A stretch of DNA of 64,000 nucleotides from an uncultured Oscillospiraceae bacterium (GTDB lineage: Bacteria > Bacillota > Clostridia > Oscillospirales > Acutalibacteraceae): contig UQUZ01000009.1 of NCBI GenBank assembly GCA_900544375.1, positions 7,142 to 71,141 of the forward strand. The letters run 5' to 3'. Numbering within the stretch: the stretch's first letter is position 1; every line of letters starts with the position of its first letter. Positions 50,335 through 59,960 of this stretch are shown piece by piece. The position numbers and the translations under genes were made by a program. The notes beneath the pieces are model-generated. The model was given only the letters and a program-made list of their open reading frames with translations, did no database searches and had not been told where the DNA came from.

Positions 50335-52356
50335 TTAGGGCTCTTTTGAACGGATCATTTTCCTGCTGCCCAGGAAGGTGGCTAGGAAGTAGCCTCCGTA
50401 GATGATTAAAAACAGCAGCGCCGCCATGAGGATATTGGGAAGAGCGTTTAAATGGCCAAACTGGGCGATCGCGTTGTTGACCACGGAAATACCCACAACG
50501 GAATGGATAACCGCTAGCCCCAGCGGGAGCATGAAGTAAGAGAGGATTTGAGTGAACAGCGCCCGGTCGATCATGCGGCCTGAAGTGCCGAGCCTGCGCA
50601 GCAGCCGGTAGCGCTCCGTATTGTCGGAGGCTTCCGAAAGCTGTTGCAGAGCGAGGATGGCTGCGCAGGTGATGAGAAACACGATGCCTACATAGATGAC
50701 GAAATAGGAAATCATGAGCTTCATGCCGCCGCTTTGCATATAGAGCTCATAATGGGAGAGCGCATTTGTGTAGGGACGCGGCGCTTCCTCCCCCTTACCA
50801 TAGAGCGCTGCGATTTCTGCGGCAAAGGCATTTTCACCCGTTTCGCCGGGCTTTGTGTAATTGGCGTTGAGCAAAGCGGTCATAGGCTCGCAACTCTCCG
50901 CAAGAGTATCCGGCACAACCAGCGTGCCGGTCTCCATGGCCATCATACCGTTTTGCAAAGGGTATTGCTGAATTTCCAGGCTTGAGGGGCGCAGTTCAAC
51001 GCCGTTGATCGAAAAGGTCCGCCCTTGCTCCACATAGGCCTTTAAAATTTGATGCATTTCTTTTACGTTGCAGACCACGGCATATTCATCCGCAGCAAGG
51101 GAGATGGGCGCCTCCCCGCGCAGGGCGAGCAGCTTGTTATAATCGGAAAGGCGAATCAGGGGGATTGAATAGGAAGCATCCCGCTCTTCAATATAGGTGG
51201 CGCCCATGGTTTCTACCGCAAAATCATAGAGTGGGCGGAAGGTCAAATCACCTGTGTTGAAGAGCCAAATCTGCGTATATCCGCTGAATTGCTTCGCAAA
51301 ATCAAAGCCGTGCGACTTGAGATCCGCCTCAATATCCTGCGGGCCATTTTTCGAGCTCTGGCTTTTCAGGGTAATATCAAAGGGGGCGGCGTCATCCACC
51401 TGGCCCGCCATCACATCCACCGCGCCCAGGCCGCAGGAGAAGGTGCCGATGGTGACCAGCAGCATAATGCAGATGATGGACATGGAAATGAAATTGGTGT
51501 TAATTTTGCTGTTGAGCTGGCGTAGGACAAACATGTTCAGCCCCTTATAGTAGAGGCGTTTATTCCCTTTTGCGATCCGTAGCAAAAAGCCGGAAAGGGA
51601 GAGGAAAAACAACACCGTGCCAATGGAGCCGAGGATCAGCGAGCCGAAAAACTGGCGATCCAGAAGAAACAGGCCGTTGTCAATGATCATATAATAGGCC
51701 GCGCCAAGACAGGCAACGGAGAGCAGGAAAATCACCACGCAGACCCAGAGCTTTTTGATACGCAATGTCTCATTCTTGCGGCCGCCATGGATGAGATCGA
51801 TGAGCTTATATTTGGAAACCGTGCGGATATTGAAGAGCATAACCACGAGGAAGATCACACCAAAATAGAGGATTGTTTTGAGCAGGGAATCTTTAGAAAA
51901 GGAAAACGCGAAATCCTTGATCGGCACGTTCATCAGTTTTGCCGTCAAAACGCTCATGCCCTGTGATGCGGCAATGCCGATTAAAAGGCCCACGCCAAGG
52001 GAGAATAGGCCGATCACAAAGGTTTCTGCCGTGAGGATGCGAGAGATTTTGCCCCGATCCATCCCGAGCGTCATATACAGGCCAAGCTCGCGCTTGCGCC
52101 GCTTGATGAGAAAGTTATTGGCATAGAGAATAAGGCCCGCCAGCACGAAGGAGATGAATACGGAGAGGTAGCCAAGCATAGCCGTGCCGGTTTGGAGCAG
52201 GGCGTGCTGCTGCTCTGAAAGGAGGAGCATGGTTTGCTGGGCTTCCACAGCGTTGAATACGTAGAAGAGGCATACGCCGAAGGAGAGCGTTAGGAAGTAG
52301 ATCACATAGTCGCTCAGGCTCTTTTTTACGTTTTTAAAAGCAAGCTTATAAAACAT
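50335..52356 (-). CDS. BceB-like ABC transporter permease (FtsX family)
   Basis: The 673-residue permease has the ten-helix BceB pattern: helices near the N-terminus (VIYFLTLSFGVCLFYVF; YLSVFISFVLAGLILYANN), RKRELGLYMTLGMDRG, FtsX-like region, a large extracellular domain (about residues 310-530, no helices), and four late helices. BceB proteins detect and remove lipid-II-bound antimicrobial peptides with BceA and signal through the kinase BceS. Start chosen as ATG complementing 52354-52356, because GGGAGGTGA is eight bases upstream, inside the ATPase gene; a GTG 12 bases upstream is in frame. Confidence 0.93.
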   Translation of the reverse strand: MFYKLAFKNVKKSLSDYVIYFLTLSFGVCLFYVFNAVEAQQTMLLLSEQQHALLQTGTAMLGYLSVFISFVLAGLILYANNFLIKRRKRELGLYMTLGMDRGKISRILTAETFVIGLFSLGVGLLIGIAASQGMSVLTAKLMNVPIKDFAFSFSKDSLLKTILYFGVIFLVVMLFNIRTVSKYKLIDLIHGGRKNETLRIKKLWVCVVIFLLSVACLGAAYYMIIDNGLFLLDRQFFGSLILGSIGTVLFFLSLSGFLLRIAKGNKRLYYKGLNMFVLRQLNSKINTNFISMSIICIMLLVTIGTFSCGLGAVDVMAGQVDDAAPFDITLKSQSSKNGPQDIEADLKSHGFDFAKQFSGYTQIWLFNTGDLTFRPLYDFAVETMGATYIEERDASYSIPLIRLSDYNKLLALRGEAPISLAADEYAVVCNVKEMHQILKAYVEQGRTFSINGVELRPSSLEIQQYPLQNGMMAMETGTLVVPDTLAESCEPMTALLNANYTKPGETGENAFAAEIAALYGKGEEAPRPYTNALSHYELYMQSGGMKLMISYFVIYVGIVFLITCAAILALQQLSEASDNTERYRLLRRLGTSGRMIDRALFTQILSYFMLPLGLAVIHSVVGISVVNNAIAQFGHLNALPNILMAALLFLIIYGGYFLATFLGSRKMIRSKEP

Positions 52357-53113
52357 CGCCGTTGTCACCTCCCAGAAGGGTTACAACCTCGATGATCTTT
52401 TCAAAGAAGGCCTTGCGCGTATCCGCGCCACGCAGCAGCTCGTTAAAGATTTTTCCATCTTTGATGAAAAGGATGCGTTTGCAGTAACTCGCCGTAAACG
52501 CGTCATGCGTGACCATGAGGATTGTGGCGCCGAGCTCGCGGTTGAGCGTTTCAAAGCTCTCGAGCAGCATGCGGGCGGATTTGGAATCGAGGGCCCCGGT
52601 TGGCTCATCCGCAAGGATCAGGGAGGGGTTGGTAATCATCGCCCGTGCGCTCGCAACGCGCTGCTGCTGGCCTCCGGAGAGCTGGTAGGGATATTTCCCC
52701 AGGATACTATCAATTTCAAGCCGTTTTGCGACGTTGTGCACACGGCCGTCAATCTCCTTAGCGGGAGTGCCGATCACGGTCAGCGCCAGGGCGATGTTTT
52801 CAAAAGCAGTGAGCGTGTCGAGCAGATTGAATTCCTGGAAGATGAAGCCGAGCTGCTCACGGCGGAAGCGGGAGAGCTCCTTTGCCTTGAGCTGCGTCAC
52901 ATCCTGCCCGCGGATAAAAATATGCCCTGCGGTGGCGGAATCGATCGTAGAGATGCAGTTTAAAAGCGTTGTTTTACCGCTGCCGGATGCCCCCATAATG
53001 CCGATATACTCGCCTTGCGTTACGGTAAAGCTGATGTCGTCAACCGCTTTGGTAACATTTCCGCGGTTGCCATAATATTTTTCGAGATGTTCCACCTTTA
53101 AAATGGATTCCAT
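52346..53113 (-). CDS. BceA-like ABC transporter ATP-binding protein
   Basis: A 255-residue ATPase of the MacB/BceA class: Walker A GASGSGKTT near residues 39-47, Q-loop FIFQEFNLLD, signature LSGGQQQRVASARAM, Walker B LILADEPTGALD and switch His in VTHDAF. Overlap of 11 bp with the permease start couples the two. The N-terminal line SILKVEHLEKYYGNRG is typical of the class. With the permease it forms a detoxification and sensing transporter for peptide antibiotics such as bacitracin-like compounds; the substrate here is not known. Confidence 0.95.
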   Translation of the reverse strand: MESILKVEHLEKYYGNRGNVTKAVDDISFTVTQGEYIGIMGASGSGKTTLLNCISTIDSATAGHIFIRGQDVTQLKAKELSRFRREQLGFIFQEFNLLDTLTAFENIALALTVIGTPAKEIDGRVHNVAKRLEIDSILGKYPYQLSGGQQQRVASARAMITNPSLILADEPTGALDSKSARMLLESFETLNRELGATILMVTHDAFTASYCKRILFIKDGKIFNELLRGADTRKAFFEKIIEVVTLLGGDNGDVL

Positions 53114-53295
53114 ATGAACGACCTCCTGTAATCTATGATGCCTCCATTTTAACAGCGGCGCGTAATGGCTGCCATCGGGGAAGCTTACCGCCGCCGAACA
53201 ATTTTGTAAGGTTAAGAAGGCGCGTCTCCGTTTTTGGGCCGTATTGAAACAATAAATGCAGGCCGTCGGCCTGCATTTGTCATTTACTTCGCGCC

Positions 53296-54315
53296 TTATG
53301 TGTCTTTTGAAAGATCATGCATCGTGCCGCTTGGAAAAACCAGGCGAATTGTAGTGCCCTCCCCCTCAACGGACGCAAGGGAGAGGCCGATCCCCAATTT
53401 GTCGCACATCCGCTTGCTCAGATAAAGGCCCAGCCCGGTCGCCTTTGAAAATTTGCGCCCGGTTTCGCCGGTAAAGCCGCGCTCAAAAACGCGCGGCAAA
53501 TCCGCTGCGCGAATGCCGATGCCGTTATCCGCAATTGTGAGGGCAACGCTATTTTTCTCCTGCTGGGCGTAAATATGAATAGAGGGGGAAGCGCTGCGGT
53601 ATTTGATAGCGTTCACAAGGATTTGATTGAGAATAAAATCCACCCATTTCATATCGGTGAGCACAGTGTAATCAAGGGGCTCCAGCTGAAGCTTGATCCG
53701 GCTTGCAATCATATCCTTCGCATTACGGCGCACAGCGGTATTCACAAGCTCGCGCAGGGAGGCGGGGCGGATCAGATAATCCTTTTCTACGCTGTTGCTC
53801 CGCGCGTAAAAGAGGGCCTGCTCCAGATCGTCTTCAATCCTGCGGAGATCTTCGGATACGCTCGCTGGAACAGCTCCAGGGGCGTTTTCCAACGTGAGCT
53901 TGGCCGCGGCAAGCGGCGTTTTTACCTCGTGCATCCAGGCTTCAATATATTCGCGGTATTCCTCCTCCTGGCGGCGGTAAAAGGCAATCTCGTCGTTCAT
54001 AGACTTATTGCAGACCATCAGCGTTTGATAGAGAATCCGCCCTTCTAGGAAATCGGGCTCGTCAAGCACCTCGCATAGCAGGACTTTGCGGTCGAGCGCG
54101 TCGAGGCTGCGCAGAAGGCGGCTGTAATAGGAGCGCTTGCGCGCATATTCCACCGCAACCGGCAAAAGTACGGCGAGCGCCTCTAGGATCAGGATCGATA
54201 CGATCGTAGCGGCGGATTGCCGCAAAACGCTGAGCAGGGCCCAGGTGAAGCCCATGCAGGCGGCGCTCATCAAAAGGTATAGGAGCTTGGATCGGAGAAA
54301 AACGAAGAACTTCAT
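53296..54315 (-). CDS. BceS-like intramembrane-sensing histidine kinase
   Basis: This 339-residue kinase has two N-terminal membrane helices (about 10-55) separated by a very short loop, so it cannot sense outside ligands by itself, as in BceS. A linker helix then leads to the dimerisation motif EAWMHEVKTPLAA with the phospho-His, followed by ATP-site boxes ILVNAIKYR, ADNGIGI and TGLGLYLSKRM. It takes its input from the neighbouring BceAB-like transporter. ATG at the complement of 54313-54315 with AAAGGGTG upstream. The response regulator gene ends 31 bp before it. Confidence 0.94.
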   Translation of the reverse strand: MKFFVFLRSKLLYLLMSAACMGFTWALLSVLRQSAATIVSILILEALAVLLPVAVEYARKRSYYSRLLRSLDALDRKVLLCEVLDEPDFLEGRILYQTLMVCNKSMNDEIAFYRRQEEEYREYIEAWMHEVKTPLAAAKLTLENAPGAVPASVSEDLRRIEDDLEQALFYARSNSVEKDYLIRPASLRELVNTAVRRNAKDMIASRIKLQLEPLDYTVLTDMKWVDFILNQILVNAIKYRSASPSIHIYAQQEKNSVALTIADNGIGIRAADLPRVFERGFTGETGRKFSKATGLGLYLSKRMCDKLGIGLSLASVEGEGTTIRLVFPSGTMHDLSKDT

Positions 54316-54346
54316 GATTGGCACCCTTTCTGCGCAAGCCGGTAGG

Positions 54347-55012
54347 TCAGACGGTGTAGCCCTGCCCGCGTTTCGTCACAATATAATCTGGCGCGCCGAT
54401 TTCTGCAAGCTTTTTGCGCAGGCGGTTGATGTTGACGGTGAGCGTATTGTCGTCGACAAATTCGTTCGATTGCCAAAGCTCGTTCATGATTACATCGCGG
54501 CTGACAATTGTATCTCGGTTGCGGATGAGCACGTGCAGGATGCGCGTTTCGTTTTTGCTCAGCTCTGTCTCTCGGTCCCCACAGCGGGCGGCGCTGCGGG
54601 AAAGGCTGAGCGACACGCCGTTCCAGGAGAGCTCCGCCGATTCCTCTGGGCTCCGATAGGCACGCTTGAGCACAGAGGCAATATGGGCGAGAAGAATTTG
54701 TGTGTTGTAGGGTTTGGTGATAAAGTCATCTGCGCCCAGGTTCATGCTCATCAGCTCATCTGTTTCGCTGTCGCGGCTCGTTACGATGATGATCGGCACA
54801 GCGGAGGCTTTTCGCACCTCCCGGCAGATATAATAGCCGTCAAAAAGCGGCAGGTTAATATCAAGCAGGATCAGATCCGCTCCCTCCTGCAAGATGGCCT
54901 CCACAATATGGTCAAAGCTGCTCGGCGCGCAGGTTTCATACCCATAGCGGCGCAGCAGAGCGGAGAGCTCCTCCCGAATTTTAGGGTGATCTTCCACAAT
55001 CATGATTTTCAT
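54347..55012 (-). CDS. BceR-like OmpR-family response regulator
   Basis: A 221-residue regulator: receiver domain IMIVEDHPKIREEL, DLILLDINLPLFDGY with the phospho-Asp, PIIIVTSRDSETDEL, FITKPYNTQILLAHI; then a winged-helix DNA-binding domain ending VNRLRKKLAEIGAPDY, VTKRGQGYTV. AAAGGA lies seven bases before the ATG at the complement of 55010-55012. The start overlaps the end of the GNAT gene by 32 bp. It should activate the BceAB-like transporter genes. Confidence 0.95.
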   Translation of the reverse strand: MKIMIVEDHPKIREELSALLRRYGYETCAPSSFDHIVEAILQEGADLILLDINLPLFDGYYICREVRKASAVPIIIVTSRDSETDELMSMNLGADDFITKPYNTQILLAHIASVLKRAYRSPEESAELSWNGVSLSLSRSAARCGDRETELSKNETRILHVLIRNRDTIVSRDVIMNELWQSNEFVDDNTLTVNINRLRKKLAEIGAPDYIVTKRGQGYTV

Positions 55013-55466
55013 AGGACAATCCTTTCTTCCGGTGCGCGGGCGAAACGCAGCATTTATAGAGCGCACAGCAACTGGATAAATGCCGATCCAGCTTGGGATC
55101 CGGCGGGGTCACGCAAAACTGATTTTTGATCCATAGCTTATGGGAGGGGAGATTATCCGGCGCATAATAGGCGATTACCTGATAGCTTTCCGCCGCGACA
55201 GCCTGTTCTTTTATATGCCCAACGAGCGCGCTGGCGATCCCCTTGCAGCGCTCTGCTGGGCTGAATACTTCAATCACCAGGATTAAATCCTCCGTCAAAC
55301 GCGGCTCAGTGGCAATCTTCCTGCGCTGCACAAATGCAAAACCAAGCAGCCGCCCGGCTTTGGCCGCAACAGATAAGATCCCCTTGCGCTTGAGAAACGA
55401 TTTCGTGTGCGGATGCTGCCGGATGATTTGCCTCTTTTCCGAAAAAGAGGCTTCCCGAATCTCCAT
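54981..55466 (-). CDS. GNAT-family N-acetyltransferase
   Basis: The protein is 161 residues: acetyl-CoA motif A is ERCKGIASALVGHI, preceded by a strand ILVIEVFSPAER, and a later CCALYKCC-like Cys cluster appears near the C-terminus. Start at the complement of 55464-55466 with AAGGGGCGG upstream. It overlaps the regulator gene and follows topB by 13 bp, so it sits within the same run. Substrate unknown; acetylation of a peptide or aminoglycoside would fit the resistance context but is only a guess. Confidence 0.82.
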   Translation of the reverse strand: MEIREASFSEKRQIIRQHPHTKSFLKRKGILSVAAKAGRLLGFAFVQRRKIATEPRLTEDLILVIEVFSPAERCKGIASALVGHIKEQAVAAESYQVIAYYAPDNLPSHKLWIKNQFCVTPPDPKLDRHLSSCCALYKCCVSPAHRKKGLSYENHDCGRSP

Positions 55467-55479
55467 ACAGCCGCCCCTT

Positions 55480-57675
55480 TCATTCATCTTCTTCCTGCTG
55501 GGCCTTCCATTTGGCGAGTTGATCCGCAAGCGCGGAATTGCCGCGGGAGGCCTGTTCCTTTTGTTGCCGCTCCAGATATTTTCGAACGTCGCTCTTGTTT
55601 GCGCCCGCCGCCTTTTTGCGCTTTTCAAAATCGCTGAGCCGTTCCCGGTAACCGCAGATGCAGGTGAACATTTTTTGCTCCCCTTCGCCGCGAAGCTCCA
55701 GCTTTTTGTGGCAATTGGGGCAACGGGCGTTCGTTTGAACAGAGAGGCTCCTACGGTAGCCGCATTCCCGATCCGGGCAAACCAGCATCCGGCCCCGTTT
55801 GCCGTTAACGTCGAGCAGGAATTTGCCGCAATCCGGGCATTTTTCGCGGGTGACGTTATCGTGGACGTAGGCCGCGTTGCTTGCGATCACCTGCCTAACG
55901 AGGCTGGTTGCGTATTTTCGCATTTCTATGAGGAAGGCGGGCAGACTTTCCTGCCCTTTGCTGATGCGCTGAAGCCGCTGCTCCCACTGGGCAGTGAGCG
56001 CCGCGCTCTTCAGATCGGGCGGGACGAGCCCGATGAGCTGCCGCCCCTTGGAGGTGGGGCGGATTTCCTTGCCCTGCCGCTCGATGCAAAAGGCGTCGAA
56101 CAGCTTCTCGATGATGTCCGCCCGCGTGGCAGGCGTGCCGAGGCCGCTTGTCTCCTCCAGCGTACGGCGCAGCTTTTGGTCTTGCACTTGACCGCCCGGG
56201 TGCTCCATGGCCGTTAGAAGCGTTGCCTCCGTGTAGCGCGCGGGGGGCTTGGTCTGGCCGGGGGAGAGACAGACCTGCCTGACGGCAAGCTTCGCGCCCT
56301 GGGTAAGAACGGGGAAGGACTGACTTTCCGTCTCCTCTTCTGCTTCTGGTTCCTCCAGGGCTGCTTGCGCACCGTAAACAGTTTGCCAGCCAGGATTTGT
56401 GACGGTCTTCCCCTTAGCATAAAACGTGTGCTTTCCGATGGTGAGTGCCAGATCCACTTCCTCATAGCCGCAGGGAGAGGAGAGCACCGCGAGGAAGCGC
56501 CGCACCACGAGGTCATAGACGTTGCGTTCCTCCGGAGAGAGGGCAGAGAGATCGGCCGGCTCCTCTGTGGGGATGATAGCATGGTGGTCGGTCACCTTTT
56601 GATTGTTGACGATCGCCTTCGTGGGGATCGGCTTTGCGCGCAGGATGGCACGGGCATAGGCCGCATAGGGGCCGGTCATGATCCCACGCAGCCGCTCCGG
56701 GAGGGTAGGCACGACGTCGTCGGAAATATAGCGGGAATCCGTGCGCGGATAGGTCAAAAGCTTGTGGGTTTCATAGAGCCGCTGCATGATCGAGAGCGTC
56801 TGCTTGGCGGAATAGGCGTATTTTTTGTTGGCGTCCCGCTGGAGCTCCGTCAGGTCGTAGGCGGCGGGTGGCGGCAGTTTTTTTAATTCCTTATGCAGGC
56901 GGGCGACCACCGCGGCCTGCCCGGCGCAGGAGGAAACGATGCGCTCCGCCCGCGCGCGGTCGAAAAAGCGGGATTGGCCCTTTTCATCCCGGTAGAGAGC
57001 ACGAAAGCCGTCGAACTGCGCCTGTACGGAGAAATATTCCTTTGGGCGGAAGGCGCGGATTTCCTCTTCGCGCTGCACGATCAGCGCGAGCGTAGGCGTT
57101 TGCACGCGCCCAGCGGAGAGCTGTGCGTTGTGCTTGCAGGTGAGCGCGCGGGTCACATTGAGGCCCACGAGCCAATCCGCCTCTGCGCGGCCCTGAGCGG
57201 CGCGATAAAGGCTGTCGTATTCTGCGGCAGGCCTGAGATGGGCAAACCCCTCCCGAATGGCTTTATCCGTCTGGGAGGAGACCCAGAGCCGTTTTGTTTT
57301 TCCCTTCCAACCTGCCTTCTGCATGATCCAGCGGGCGACCAGCTCTCCCTCGCGGCCGGCGTCCGTCGCGATGATGAGCTCAGTGACATCCTGCCGATGC
57401 ATGAGGTGAGACACCGCGTGAAATTGCTTGGCGGTCTGTTTGATGACGACGAGCTGCATCTTTTCCGGCAGCATGGGCAGATCCTCTAGCCTCCAGGATT
57501 GGTATTGCTTGCTGTAGGCCTCCGGGTCTGCCAGAGTGACCAGATGGCCGAGCGCCCAGGTCACGATATATTGGCCGCCTAGGAGGCAGCCGTCGCCCTT
57601 CTGTTTGCAGCCAAGCACACGGGCAAGCTCCCGCGCGACGCTGGGCTTTTCAGCGAGCACCAATGTTTTTCCCAT
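55480..57675 (-). CDS. topB: DNA topoisomerase III (type IA)
   Basis: A 731-residue enzyme; start at the complement of 57673-57675, where MGKTLVLAEKPSVAREL is the normal N-terminus (the reading frame stays open far upstream but that part is noise). Seen: Toprim motif with EKPS and TDAGREGEL, LTYPRTDSRYI with the catalytic Tyr, decatenation region, and two C-terminal zinc ribbons (CPDCGKF...CPDRECGY; CPNCHKK...CICGY). It relaxes and decatenates DNA. The Firmicutes topB with zinc ribbons is often found near mobile genes; no such genes are adjacent here. Confidence 0.96.
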   Translation of the reverse strand: MGKTLVLAEKPSVARELARVLGCKQKGDGCLLGGQYIVTWALGHLVTLADPEAYSKQYQSWRLEDLPMLPEKMQLVVIKQTAKQFHAVSHLMHRQDVTELIIATDAGREGELVARWIMQKAGWKGKTKRLWVSSQTDKAIREGFAHLRPAAEYDSLYRAAQGRAEADWLVGLNVTRALTCKHNAQLSAGRVQTPTLALIVQREEEIRAFRPKEYFSVQAQFDGFRALYRDEKGQSRFFDRARAERIVSSCAGQAAVVARLHKELKKLPPPAAYDLTELQRDANKKYAYSAKQTLSIMQRLYETHKLLTYPRTDSRYISDDVVPTLPERLRGIMTGPYAAYARAILRAKPIPTKAIVNNQKVTDHHAIIPTEEPADLSALSPEERNVYDLVVRRFLAVLSSPCGYEEVDLALTIGKHTFYAKGKTVTNPGWQTVYGAQAALEEPEAEEETESQSFPVLTQGAKLAVRQVCLSPGQTKPPARYTEATLLTAMEHPGGQVQDQKLRRTLEETSGLGTPATRADIIEKLFDAFCIERQGKEIRPTSKGRQLIGLVPPDLKSAALTAQWEQRLQRISKGQESLPAFLIEMRKYATSLVRQVIASNAAYVHDNVTREKCPDCGKFLLDVNGKRGRMLVCPDRECGYRRSLSVQTNARCPNCHKKLELRGEGEQKMFTCICGYRERLSDFEKRKKAAGANKSDVRKYLERQQKEQASRGNSALADQLAKWKAQQEEDE

Positions 57676-57689
57676 ATGAATCCTTTCCG

Positions 57690-59078
57690 TCATCCCAGCC
57701 AGGGAAGCTCCAGAAGCGTGAAGAGGATGACATCCAATATAAAGTTTACGCCTGCATATCCATAAGCGCCTATGCGCAACCGCCGGACGGCCTTTGTCTG
57801 CGGGAGCGTGCAATAAAGTAGACCTATGGCGGCGAGTAGCAAAATGTCCGTATAGAAGAAAACGCGCTGCCCAGAGGAATAGATGGTTGGAGAAAGGCTG
57901 ATGGTCATCGCGCTGGCATAGGCAGCCAGAATGCACAATAACACGCCCGCATGGGCAGCATCCCGCCGCCTGAGCCACAAAAACAGGCTGAGCGCAAAAT
58001 CCGCGAGCAGGCACAGCAAACCGAGCGCAAGCGCCAGGCAGGCGGCCCAATCGAAAGCGCGCTCGGCGAAGGCCGCGTTGAGCCATTGAAAACCACCGCG
58101 CGTTGCAGCTAGGAGGATATTGAAGGGCACGCAGAGGAAGAACTGAACGCCATTGAGCGCAGCAAGCAAAATTTTCAGCCATTTTTTCGGGGCAAGCTGG
58201 AGGGCGGCAATGCTTAAAAAGGCGAGCAGAAGAATAGCAATCAATTGGATATAGAAAAATTGGTGCGCCAAGAGGTTCACCAATCCGCCGCACAGCTTTT
58301 GTAAGAGCGAAAGCTGTGGAAAATTCGGATAGGCGGCAGCCGCCTCAGCCGCCGTGCGGGCGCTGCCGCCGGGCGAGAGGAGCACCCACGCTGTTTCCGC
58401 GGCGAGAATCAAAAGCTGTAAAAGAAAGATGGGCCGGAAATGCTTCTCCCGCATCCACAAAGCGGCAAGTAGGAGGAGGAAAAATGTGAGCGTCAGCGCA
58501 CAGGATTGCTCTTGGGAGGCAGCGAGCACTGCCGCGAGGCACCAGAGCGGTAAACAGCGCCAGCGCACTTTTTGGCCGAACAGCAGCGCAACAAGCGGGG
58601 AAAGCGTGTAAAGCATTGCCGCTGCCGGCCATACATAGAAAAACGTGGCGGAAAACCAAAAAGCAGGCGAATTGAGGGATAAAAAGAAAATCATCCAGAG
58701 GGATGCGCTACCAAACAAAATTCGTTCACGCGCCGGGAGCGGGCCCTCCGCCCATGTAAACAACCGGCATAGGAAATAGGAGATATAGAATAGCAGGCCA
58801 AAATTGACAAGCTTCCAGCAAACCAGCGGCGCGCGCAGGAAGAGCATGAGAAGCGCTTCCCCCACCGTGCGGCCAGACCATGTGAGATATCGCTGCGACA
58901 GAAATCCATAGAGGGAGAAATCCGGGCTGAGCAAAATTCCGGTGAAATTGCCGTCGTCTGTTTTGAAAAACAGACGGGTACAAAAAAGACAAAAGGCCAG
59001 TAATATCGCGCCGTATCCTACTAGGGGGAACCACGGAGATTGTCGCAGGGAAGAGATACGCTGCTTTTCTTGCTTCAT
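57690..59078 (-). CDS. Polytopic membrane protein, DUF6056-like
   Basis: The 462-residue protein has about 12 hydrophobic helices. Blocks typical of DUF6056 are NSPAFWFSATFFYVWPAAAM, LAASQEQSC and LLSPGGSAR. Proteins of this group resemble membrane glycosyltransferases that use lipid-linked sugars, but the active role is unproven. The ATG overlaps the stop of the upstream DUF6273-like gene by four bases, so translation is coupled. TopB starts 15 bp downstream. A link to cell-surface decoration is inference. Confidence 0.83.
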   Translation of the reverse strand: MKQEKQRISSLRQSPWFPLVGYGAILLAFCLFCTRLFFKTDDGNFTGILLSPDFSLYGFLSQRYLTWSGRTVGEALLMLFLRAPLVCWKLVNFGLLFYISYFLCRLFTWAEGPLPARERILFGSASLWMIFFLSLNSPAFWFSATFFYVWPAAAMLYTLSPLVALLFGQKVRWRCLPLWCLAAVLAASQEQSCALTLTFFLLLLAALWMREKHFRPIFLLQLLILAAETAWVLLSPGGSARTAAEAAAAYPNFPQLSLLQKLCGGLVNLLAHQFFYIQLIAILLLAFLSIAALQLAPKKWLKILLAALNGVQFFLCVPFNILLAATRGGFQWLNAAFAERAFDWAACLALALGLLCLLADFALSLFLWLRRRDAAHAGVLLCILAAYASAMTISLSPTIYSSGQRVFFYTDILLLAAIGLLYCTLPQTKAVRRLRIGAYGYAGVNFILDVILFTLLELPWLG

Positions 59079-59929
59079 CTAACCGCCCCCTCGAGCTGAT
59101 AGGGGCTTCCCTGCGTGCCGTTGCCGCACGCCTTCACATTTTGCGTTTTGAGCAGGGCGGCAGGGCATACGCCGGTGTGGCCGTCGTATGCCGGGTCTTT
59201 ATAAAAGCTGCCGTTGGTGGTCACTGTCGCCACGCCTGTGCGGGTGGAATTGGCTGGGGTAGAGGTCCAATACCACTCCGGGCTCATGGGGAGATTCAGA
59301 TAAGGCGAGCGGTCGCTTACACTCGCGGTGTGGGTCAACCGCTTCGCCCGTTTTGCTGCGGGAACCCACCCGCTGATTTCCTTTTGACTGAGCAGAAAAA
59401 TCAGATCTCCTTTGCGCTCTGCCAAAAGCGAGCATTCCTGCGCGGTAAACCCGGCCAGAAAGCCGGGCTCGTCCGCATATGGGTTCAGCCCGTCCAGCAC
59501 ATTCTGTGCGGCAGGCGGGCAGTGCGACCAGGGCACCTCCTGCTCCGCACAGTTGAGCCATTGCCGCAGAGAACTATCCGCCCAACGATTTGATCCCTGG
59601 GCGGCAAAGTCCGCGCCCCTGTGAAGGGCTGCATCCTCCCCGGCTGCATCAAAGGCCTTAAAGCAGAGAATCCGGCTGCTCCAAAGCAGAGGCTTGCCCT
59701 CCTGGATACGCAGCACCTGCCAAAGGATCGGCTCACCCTGATAGGAGCCGAATAACACATAGTCGTTTGCTTGAAGCGTGATATTCCGCGCCTTCGCCTT
59801 TGAATGGCGCTCAGCGGGCGCAGGGGCGATCAGGGGCTGGATAATAGCTTTTGCGGCTTTGCCGCCGAACAGCAGGAAAAGCATAAGAAAAAGCCCCAAA
59901 GCAATGTATAAAATTTGTTTCTTTTGCAT
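59075..59929 (-). CDS. Membrane-anchored DUF6273-like protein
   Basis: A 284-residue protein with one N-terminal membrane helix (about 5-25) and an extracellular domain. The domain resembles DUF6273: DYVLFGSYQGEPILWQVL near 55-72, NRWADSSLRQWLN near 113-125, and late WYWTSTPA with GSFY. The family is found in exported proteins of gut Firmicutes, with unknown activity. Overlap with the DUF6056-like gene suggests the two act together at the cell surface. The dCMP deaminase gene ends 31 bp upstream. Confidence 0.82.
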   Translation of the reverse strand: MQKKQILYIALGLFLMLFLLFGGKAAKAIIQPLIAPAPAERHSKAKARNITLQANDYVLFGSYQGEPILWQVLRIQEGKPLLWSSRILCFKAFDAAGEDAALHRGADFAAQGSNRWADSSLRQWLNCAEQEVPWSHCPPAAQNVLDGLNPYADEPGFLAGFTAQECSLLAERKGDLIFLLSQKEISGWVPAAKRAKRLTHTASVSDRSPYLNLPMSPEWYWTSTPANSTRTGVATVTTNGSFYKDPAYDGHTGVCPAALLKTQNVKACGNGTQGSPYQLEGAVR

Positions 59930-59960
59930 GATGCCCTCGTTTCTCTCTCGAATCGGCAGG

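Noticed and set aside
57676..58293. N-terminal extension of topB
   Set aside because: The frame stays open upstream, but the sequence is low-similarity Arg/Cys-rich noise antisense-frame to the DUF6056-like gene. The start at 57675 gives a normal TopB N-terminus.
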